NCBI GenBank assembly: GCA_902800525.1
Contig: CADCEV010000003.1
Span: forward strand, 124,001 to 188,000
Reading direction: 5' to 3'
Source of the DNA: an uncultured Bacteroidales bacterium
Lineage (GTDB): Bacteria > Bacteroidota > Bacteroidia > Bacteroidales > Paludibacteraceae
DNA length: 64,000 bases
Shown here: in pieces, positions 58,437 to 64,000 of the stretch
How positions within the stretch are numbered: the first letter of the stretch is position 1
Layout: the number at the start of each line of letters is the position of its first letter
The notes under the pieces: generated by a model
What the model saw: only the letters and a program-made list of their open reading frames with translations
Database searches by the model: none
Told to the model about the DNA's origin: nothing
Position numbers and translations under genes: made by a program

Positions 58437-58447
58437 ACTCAGACAGT

Positions 58448-59677
58448 ATGCCTCAAAAGATTGAAGATCAAATAGCTACAATAGAGCGGGCATTGGGCGA
58501 GCGCATGATAGAACATGCGCTCGTCATTGTGCGTTCATGGCTCAATGAATTAGGGGAAAACAATCCTTACGAAGAGGCGTATTTCTCTATTCACAAGCGT
58601 AGCAAAGCGGTCTTTGACGCGTGGCTTAGTTCCAATAACGAGAACGTGGATGAGCGTCTCAATGAACTGACCGGAGAGATGTACCAAATGGTGGATTCTG
58701 TGTATGCAGATATCCGTCTCAAACGAGGTATTTCGCCCGAAATGCATGGTTTTAATGAGGATAATACTGCTTCTATTCTCAATTATTTCCATAATTGTGT
58801 GCGGTTGAGAGAGGAAGATGTAGAGTGGTTTCAGAAGCTGCTCCGTGACGAAAGTCGCGCCGGCACCGCTCTGACCGCTATTACTGCGATCGCGCAAAAT
58901 ATCCGTGAGAACTTTTCCATAGACGGCTTTTTGATGCTGATTGAAGGCATGAATGTGGAGAATGAGACCGTCGCGGATCAATGTGCCGCGCAGGTGATCA
59001 CGCTGCTCATTCATTATGACGTGCGAATCGACTTTTTCCCGCAGATACAAGAAGCGTTTCTACAAGCGGCGTCCGAGATGAATGATGACGGCGAACAGCT
59101 GTTCGATCTCCTATGCCGATTGATTGAATCCTCTGATATGAAGAACTTTAAGGAGGCTATCCGCTCCGGCGAACTGACTACTTCCGCGTTGCCTAAAGAG
59201 TTGCAGAAACTGATTCAGCAAGCGGGTTTGGGAGATTCATTAGACACCTTGCTCCAATGGATGCCTAAAACGGAGACGGAATATATTGCGGGCTTGATAG
59301 AAATGTTGCCGCAGACTTGGGTTTATACGGCGTTGGTGGAAGGCGTTGCGGAGCGTGAAAAGAGTTTGGCACAAATCTGTCTGTCCTGCGGTTTCCGAGA
59401 CGTGCTGTGGGATTTTCCGGATGTGGGAGAGAAAGTGTACCGCAAAGCTCTGCGCAAAGGTGCCAAACAGCCTATTGATTATATCAATTATGCACATTGT
59501 TTGTTGCTTAACGGTGACCGTGTTATGGCGTACGAATACTATCGCCAAGCACGCAAGTTATGTTCTTCACCTAAAACATTCTTCAATCTTTTCCGTCCGG
59601 ATCGCCGTCCGCTAATTGATCACGGCGTGCCTATCGAACAGGTCTATATGATTGAAGACCAACTGTTGAATAATTGA
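58448..59677 (+). CDS. uncharacterised 409-residue helical-repeat protein
   Basis: No characterised family is recognised. The protein is acidic, with no signal peptide or membrane helix, and mostly helical. The middle (RAGTALTAITAIAQNIRENF; ADQCAAQVITLLIHYDVRI) looks like HEAT/ARM-style helices and the C-terminus (INYAHCLLLNGDRVMAYEYYRQARKL) like a TPR, suggesting a scaffold. It starts 11 bases after the glycosyltransferase. The last codons (LLNN) lie in an AATAATTGATAATTG word repeat. It converges with the deacylase gene at 10 bases. Confidence 0.75.
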   Translation: MPQKIEDQIATIERALGERMIEHALVIVRSWLNELGENNPYEEAYFSIHKRSKAVFDAWLSSNNENVDERLNELTGEMYQMVDSVYADIRLKRGISPEMHGFNEDNTASILNYFHNCVRLREEDVEWFQKLLRDESRAGTALTAITAIAQNIRENFSIDGFLMLIEGMNVENETVADQCAAQVITLLIHYDVRIDFFPQIQEAFLQAASEMNDDGEQLFDLLCRLIESSDMKNFKEAIRSGELTTSALPKELQKLIQQAGLGDSLDTLLQWMPKTETEYIAGLIEMLPQTWVYTALVEGVAEREKSLAQICLSCGFRDVLWDFPDVGEKVYRKALRKGAKQPIDYINYAHCLLLNGDRVMAYEYYRQARKLCSSPKTFFNLFRPDRRPLIDHGVPIEQVYMIEDQLLNN

Positions 59678-59687
59678 TAATTGTGAA

Positions 59688-60983
59688 TTACAGATACGCT
59701 CCTAAGCCCACTGCAACGAATTCGACTTTCGTGAGGTGGGCTTTCATGATGCCTTGCACGAAGAGATGATGCGGGAAACGGTAACGGAGTGCTATTTGGG
59801 TATATAACCATCCGTCCGGGTAACCGGCAGAACCGGCTTTGATCAGGTCATAGGGATAGAAGATACCCTTGTTTGCCAAGTTGCCGTTTTGCCATAAGTC
59901 CGCGTGTGCGGAGGCATCGTCTTTGGAGACTTCGCGGTTCTTTACCGGGTCGTACAGATAGACGCCGAAATGGAAACCGGCTGTGAAATGTCCCATTACG
60001 AACTCAGGCTGTACACTGACGCCGACGCGCCAACAGTCCGCTTGTGTCGCACCGCTCAGATACGTCTTGCCGAATTGCGTCGGACGGTCATAATACGCTC
60101 CGTCGTACATCACATCAACACCGCCTCCCAAACGGAAAATACGGTGCGCGCGCCAATAAGCCGCTGCTTGAAACTCGGAACAGAAGAAAGTCTGCTTATC
60201 CTTGTAATAAACTTGTCTCGGTGCGCCGCTCACGGCGAACTCGATCTCACAATGGTGTTTGCGCAAGGTCTCCAAGCTATATTCCTTGGTGGTGTGGGGT
60301 GTTCCCTCTTTTCCTGTCGTTTCGGCGTCGTCCTCCGGCCGGTATTTGACATTCAGTTCTCCGCAGAAGATATTATAGCCCGAGTTAGGTTGCATGATAC
60401 TTCCGTTGCTCATGTGGTACCAGCCCAGCGCCAAACCCACCGTCCATCCGCTGCGGATCGGGAAATTGAAATACATGGCTTCCGGGAAGTAGTAATTGAA
60501 GACTGAACCCACTGATTGATTGATGTTTGGCGCTTGAAGCACATTGTATAGTTGTTCCGGTGTAGCGGTATTGAAATAGGTCTTGGTAATGAACGAACAG
60601 CCTATACCCGGACGCACGCCCACTTCGAAATGTTCGGACTTATAGAAAGGCACGTCCACGAAGACGTATGGCGCTATAGCATGCCCCAACAGGTCTTTTT
60701 CGCCCGAGCGGGTCATGTCTAATTTCCAATAACTGAGTGCCACTCCGATCCGTGCATCGTTCCATTCACGAAGAGACTGCCAGTTCGGTTTGAAACTTAC
60801 CGCAAACTCACCGCTCAAAGCAGGACCGACCCATTTGCCTTTCTGGTCTAACATGGCGTCCACTTTACCGTCCGGCATGATCAGACCGCTACGCAAAGAC
60901 AAGCGGTATTCGGTGTCCAAAGCCGATACGGAAAGAGGAAAAAGAAGACAAAATAGTATTATTTTGTAGCTTAATTTTTGCAT
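59688..60983 (-). CDS. PagL-like acyloxyacyl hydrolase (lipid A deacylase)
   Basis: A 431-residue exported protein (MQKLSYKIILFCLLFPLSVSAL). The signature WYHMSNGSIMQPNSGYNIF gives the His-Ser pair and Asn/Gly pattern of Bacteroidota acyloxyacyl hydrolases (PagL fold), which remove a lipid A acyl chain. It is much longer than enterobacterial PagL (about 170-185 residues); a second domain follows from about residue 240. It shares a bidirectional promoter with murC. Confidence 0.82.
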   Translation of the reverse strand: MQKLSYKIILFCLLFPLSVSALDTEYRLSLRSGLIMPDGKVDAMLDQKGKWVGPALSGEFAVSFKPNWQSLREWNDARIGVALSYWKLDMTRSGEKDLLGHAIAPYVFVDVPFYKSEHFEVGVRPGIGCSFITKTYFNTATPEQLYNVLQAPNINQSVGSVFNYYFPEAMYFNFPIRSGWTVGLALGWYHMSNGSIMQPNSGYNIFCGELNVKYRPEDDAETTGKEGTPHTTKEYSLETLRKHHCEIEFAVSGAPRQVYYKDKQTFFCSEFQAAAYWRAHRIFRLGGGVDVMYDGAYYDRPTQFGKTYLSGATQADCWRVGVSVQPEFVMGHFTAGFHFGVYLYDPVKNREVSKDDASAHADLWQNGNLANKGIFYPYDLIKAGSAGYPDGWLYTQIALRYRFPHHLFVQGIMKAHLTKVEFVAVGLGAYL

Positions 60984-61013
60984 ACTAAACGCACGATTTA
61001 ATTTTTTCGGCTA

Positions 61014-61061
61014 CAAAATTACGAAAATATTTTGATATATGCAAATTTTTTTGTACCTTTG
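61014..61061. promoter_or_regulatory. bidirectional promoter: deacylase / murC
   Basis: Plus: TTTG 61031-61034, 19 bases, TACCTTTG 61054-61061. Minus: TTTG 61045-61042, 20 bases, TAATTTTG 61021-61014, then TAGCCGAA. The two -33 boxes are the ends of TTTGATATATGCAAA, a near-palindrome, so RNA polymerases would compete. Confidence 0.8.
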
Positions 61062-61086
61062 CACGGAAATTTGTGAAAACTGTAAA

Positions 61087-62514
61087 ATGATAGCACAAAG
61101 CGACATAAAAAACTTCTTCTTTTTGGGTATCGGAGGCATTGGAATGAGTGCCTTAGCCCGTTATTTTCACCATGAAGGTTATCCGGTCTCCGGCTATGAC
61201 CGTACTCCCTCCGCGCTGACCAAGGAATTAGAGGATGAGGGTATCAAGGTATGCTTCAGAGACGCGCAAAATATGCTGAAAGGTATAGGATTATCCGCTA
61301 ATCATACGCTGGTGATCAGAACACCGGCAGTTCCTGAGGATAGTGTGCTGTATAGTTATTTCCGCGCTGAGGGATATTCGATTATCAAACGCGCAGAGGT
61401 GTTGGGTTTGGTGACAAAGCAGAAAAAAGCACTTTGCGTAGCCGGAACTCATGGAAAGACCACTACTTCTACGATGCTGGCACATTTGTTGAATAAAGGA
61501 CAAGGGGACGAGGTTCAATGTACAAAGGGAGTGAATGCGTTTTTGGGCGGAATAAGTATGAATTACGGGACGAATCTGCTGCTGGACAAGGAGAGTGAGT
61601 ATGTCGTTGTGGAAGCGGATGAGTATGACCGTTCGTTCCATCATCTGAGACCTTATATATCGGTGGTGACGGCGGTGGATCCGGATCATTTGGATATATA
61701 CGGCACGGCAGAAGCATACCGCGAGTCCTTTGCACACTATACAAGTCTGATCACGCACGCGCTGGTGATGAAACATGGAATTGCACTCCAACCGCGTCTT
61801 CAGCCGGGTGTGAAATGTTATACGTACGGAGTAGTGGAGAATCAGCAATCCGCAAACAGTTATCCTTCTTTTTATGCGGATCATATACGCATAGAGGACG
61901 GACAGATTTATTTTGATTTTCATACGCCGGACAGCGTGATAGCGGATATGCAATTAGGCGTGCCCGTGTGGGTGAACATTGAAAATGCGGTAGCAGCTTT
62001 AGCAGTAGCCTGGCTCGTACAAACGGACGAGGAACAGTTGAAAGAGAGGCTCGCTTCTTTCAAGGGCGTGCTTAGGCGTTTCAATATTCATGTCAATACC
62101 GCGAAAGTGGCATACATAGATGATTATGCGCATCATCCGCAAGAGATTGCCACGTCTATTGATTCGATACGCAAACTCTTTCCTGAGCGTCCATTGATCG
62201 GTGTATTCCAACCGCATCTCTATACGCGGACACGGGATTTTGCAGATGGTTTTGCCAGTGTTCTTTCTACGCTGGACGAGGTGGTATTACTGCCTATTTA
62301 TCCGGCGCGTGAAGAGCCGATTGAGGGAGTGAACAGCGAGATGCTGATGGCGCTTATTACAAATCCGCACAAGACGATCGTGCAAAAGCCGGAGTTAACG
62401 GAGTTCTTGCAAAAGCGTGTGAATGAGGCGAATGAGCCGGTGGTGATTTTAACCGTCGGAGCAGGAGATATAGACAGGCTTGTGCCTGAAATAACGGAAA
62501 AACTGAAAGGATAA
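61087..62514 (+). CDS. murC: UDP-N-acetylmuramate--L-alanine ligase
   Basis: Adds L-alanine to UDP-MurNAc in the cytoplasm. The 475-residue protein has the Rossmann stretch FLGIGGIGMSALARYF, P-loop CVAGTHGKTTTSTMLAHLL, VVEADEYDRSF and YAHHPQEI. ATG 61087 is chosen since the longer frame starts inside the promoter. ftsQ follows after one base. Confidence 0.95.
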   Translation: MIAQSDIKNFFFLGIGGIGMSALARYFHHEGYPVSGYDRTPSALTKELEDEGIKVCFRDAQNMLKGIGLSANHTLVIRTPAVPEDSVLYSYFRAEGYSIIKRAEVLGLVTKQKKALCVAGTHGKTTTSTMLAHLLNKGQGDEVQCTKGVNAFLGGISMNYGTNLLLDKESEYVVVEADEYDRSFHHLRPYISVVTAVDPDHLDIYGTAEAYRESFAHYTSLITHALVMKHGIALQPRLQPGVKCYTYGVVENQQSANSYPSFYADHIRIEDGQIYFDFHTPDSVIADMQLGVPVWVNIENAVAALAVAWLVQTDEEQLKERLASFKGVLRRFNIHVNTAKVAYIDDYAHHPQEIATSIDSIRKLFPERPLIGVFQPHLYTRTRDFADGFASVLSTLDEVVLLPIYPAREEPIEGVNSEMLMALITNPHKTIVQKPELTEFLQKRVNEANEPVVILTVGAGDIDRLVPEITEKLKG

Positions 62515-62515
62515 A

Positions 62516-63256
62516 ATGTCTAAAACGCTGCACATAGTGGGAATCGTATCAGGTATCGTGATTGCGACAGCTTTTTTGTGCGCTGCGGTGTGGTGTGGCG
62601 AGACGATGTTGCCCAAAGATGCACCCTGCAAGGCGGTACACTATATTATCGCGGACAGCGAGGAGAGGATGTATGTCACGCCGGCTGAACTGAACAAGAC
62701 CTTGCAGGACGTGGGACTTTTTCCGCTCGGACAGGCGGCGAATACGATCCAAGTGCAACAGATAGAATGGACGATCAAAAATCATCCTATGGTACGTACG
62801 GCGGAGTGTTATCTTACTCCGAGGAACGAGATGATGATCCGTTTGACGCAACGAGTGCCGCTCCTCAAAGTGCAAAACCCCGGTGACGCGTATTTCATAG
62901 ATACGGACCGGAAAGTGATGGAAGCCCGTTCGGTAGTGAAAGACAGCGTGTTGCTTGTCGTTGGCGCAGTGGGAGTACAGAGCGCCCGAACGCAGTTTGC
63001 CCAGTTTGCACAGTGGTTGCAGAAAGATGCATATTGGAGGCAACGCGTGGATCATATTTATTTGCAAACACCTCAAATGGCTTATGTGTATCTGAAAGGC
63101 GGAAATAACCCAAGGATAGCCATAGGAACCATGAACGATTATGAGAACAAGTTGCGCAAAGCAAAGCAATTCTTGGATCAAGGCGCAGAACTGACACAAG
63201 GAAAACAATATAAGGAATTAGATGTACGATTCAAAGGACAGATAATAGGCAGATAA
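62516..63256 (+). CDS. ftsQ: FtsQ/DivIB-like division protein
   Basis: A 246-residue bitopic membrane protein: a helix at about 8-30 (IVSGIVIATAFLCAAVWCG), then a POTRA-like and a beta domain (WTIKNHPMVRTAECYLTPRN; MMIRLTQRVPLLKV; GDAYFIDTDRKVME). Sequence similarity to E. coli FtsQ is low, but the position between murC and ftsA and the topology support the call. It should recruit FtsB/L-type proteins to the septum. Confidence 0.88.
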   Translation: MSKTLHIVGIVSGIVIATAFLCAAVWCGETMLPKDAPCKAVHYIIADSEERMYVTPAELNKTLQDVGLFPLGQAANTIQVQQIEWTIKNHPMVRTAECYLTPRNEMMIRLTQRVPLLKVQNPGDAYFIDTDRKVMEARSVVKDSVLLVVGAVGVQSARTQFAQFAQWLQKDAYWRQRVDHIYLQTPQMAYVYLKGGNNPRIAIGTMNDYENKLRKAKQFLDQGAELTQGKQYKELDVRFKGQIIGR

Positions 63257-63257
63257 G

Positions 63258-64000
63258 ATGGCAAGAAGACAAGTAAAAATAGCAGACACGCTTCCGTTGG
63301 TGGCGATTGATTTAGGAAGCGACAGTGTCCGCGCGATGGCCGCGCGGTGTATAGCGCCGGACTTATTTCAAGTTTTAGGCGTGGAAGAACGCTCCCAGAA
63401 AATGGGGAATACGTGTGTAGAGCAGGGTATAATTACTCAGTCGAGCAATGCCGGTTACGTCATAGCCGAAGTGCTCAAACTATTAGCAAACCGAATAGGA
63501 GAAGAAGATTTACCAACGGCTTTTGTAACAGTCGGCGGTCAATCTATGCAGATAGTGGCGGTTCATTCTCGTCGTGATCAAGTGCGTAAGAAAGAGATCA
63601 GTCAGGCTCTTCTGGACGAGATGGAACGGGAGTGCAAGGAGAAAATCGAGCTCCGCAACCCCGAAGTGGCGGTTTTGGGCTTGGTGCCGTCGTTCTTCAA
63701 GTTAGACGGCAAGGAGCAGGACGAGACGCCGACACCGGATCAAAGAGCCGCGTTGGTGGAAGCCAATTATATAGCTTTTTACGGACGCAAGGTGATCGAT
63801 ACGCAACTTCAGAAATCGTTTTCGCAGGCCGGACGGAGCATAGAGCGCGCATTTGTGCGTCCCGAGGCTCTGTTGTCCGCTTTCGCCACTTGCGATGGAA
63901 ATTATATTTTAGATGATGGATGCGCTGTTCTGGATATGGGCGCGCAAACAACGACTTTGACCGTATATAAAAGCGGACAATATCTGCTGAACAAAGTAGT
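63258..64000 (+). CDS. ftsA: FtsA, cell-division actin homologue (partial)
   Basis: The first 247 residues are in the window; the rest is cut. The protein starts MARRQVKIADTLPLVAIDLG. Phosphate-1 (VAIDLGSDSVRAMAA), the 1C-type subdomain and phosphate-2 region (AVLDMGAQTTTLTVYK) of the actin fold are seen. FtsA tethers FtsZ to the membrane. It starts one base after ftsQ; ftsZ is expected next. The start codon is set by the junction and by the family N-terminus. Confidence 0.92.
   Translation, partial: MARRQVKIADTLPLVAIDLGSDSVRAMAARCIAPDLFQVLGVEERSQKMGNTCVEQGIITQSSNAGYVIAEVLKLLANRIGEEDLPTAFVTVGGQSMQIVAVHSRRDQVRKKEISQALLDEMERECKEKIELRNPEVAVLGLVPSFFKLDGKEQDETPTPDQRAALVEANYIAFYGRKVIDTQLQKSFSQAGRSIERAFVRPEALLSAFATCDGNYILDDGCAVLDMGAQTTTLTVYKSGQYLLNKV

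Overview
The window looks like chromosome from a member of the order Bacteroidales (phylum Bacteroidota). Promoters have the Bacteroidota form, TTTG then about 20 bases then TAnnTTTG, and starts lack Shine-Dalgarno boxes. The gene content fits: type IX secretion genes porU and porV, type III glutamine synthetase, a GH97 lipoprotein, an LptD-like protein, meso-diaminopimelate dehydrogenase, a TPM/LemA pair and an EF-G paralogue. I see no rRNA, tRNA, CRISPR array, phage module or transposase. The species cannot be fixed from sequence alone.

Layout. 1-2.7 kb: a cut-off membrane transporter, then an orphan histidine kinase overlapping an AraC-type regulator. 2.8-13.1 kb: outer-membrane receptor, gdhA, kbl-tdh (threonine catabolism), a two-domain M16 protease and era. 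13.2-15.2 kb: dnaK, split by a 2-base insertion. 15.2-17.5 kb: the least ordinary stretch, with a hairpin array, a predicted rod-shaped RNA with its own promoter, a small lipoprotein, a 35-base direct repeat and an orphan gene. 17.6-22.4 kb: yceD-rpmF-pseudouridine synthase, two tandem polysaccharide-type ABC permeases and an aminotransferase. 22.5-27.6 kb: glnA(III)-glmS-ddh. 27.6-36.0 kb, minus strand: an eight-gene run prfB, C1 peptidase, yigZ, acyltransferase, coaD, S41 protease, lysC, lysA. 36.1-40.7 kb: TPM-lemA-DUF349-ftsE-sufE-aroK. 40.7-46.8 kb, minus: FAH-like gene, porU, porV, ispF and a small Cys protein. 46.9-51.9 kb, minus: lptD, slyD-like, der. 52-60 kb: GH97, EF-G paralogue, a barrel protein, a glycosyltransferase and an unknown helical protein, facing a PagL-like deacylase. 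61-64 kb: murC-ftsQ-ftsA, the end of a division/cell-wall cluster.

How the genes fit together. gdhA, glnA and glmS cover ammonium assimilation and amino-sugar entry. lysC, ddh and lysA supply diaminopimelate and lysine. murC, ftsQ, ftsA and ftsE serve wall synthesis and division. LptD, the PagL-like enzyme, the acyltransferase, the ABC permeases, PorU/PorV and the barrel proteins build and modify the envelope.

The strongest unusual signals are: (i) two families of short repeats that fill gene junctions and also sit in frame inside conserved proteins; (ii) a conserved CGATTTT exactly four bases after the -7 box of five promoters; (iii) palindromic shared -33 elements in divergent promoters; (iv) the structured RNA candidate at 15.9 kb; (v) the dnaK frameshift and a sigma-54-like site upstream of it; (vi) an EF-G paralogue without the catalytic histidine; (vii) two nine-codon leader ORFs overlapping lipoprotein starts by ATGA.
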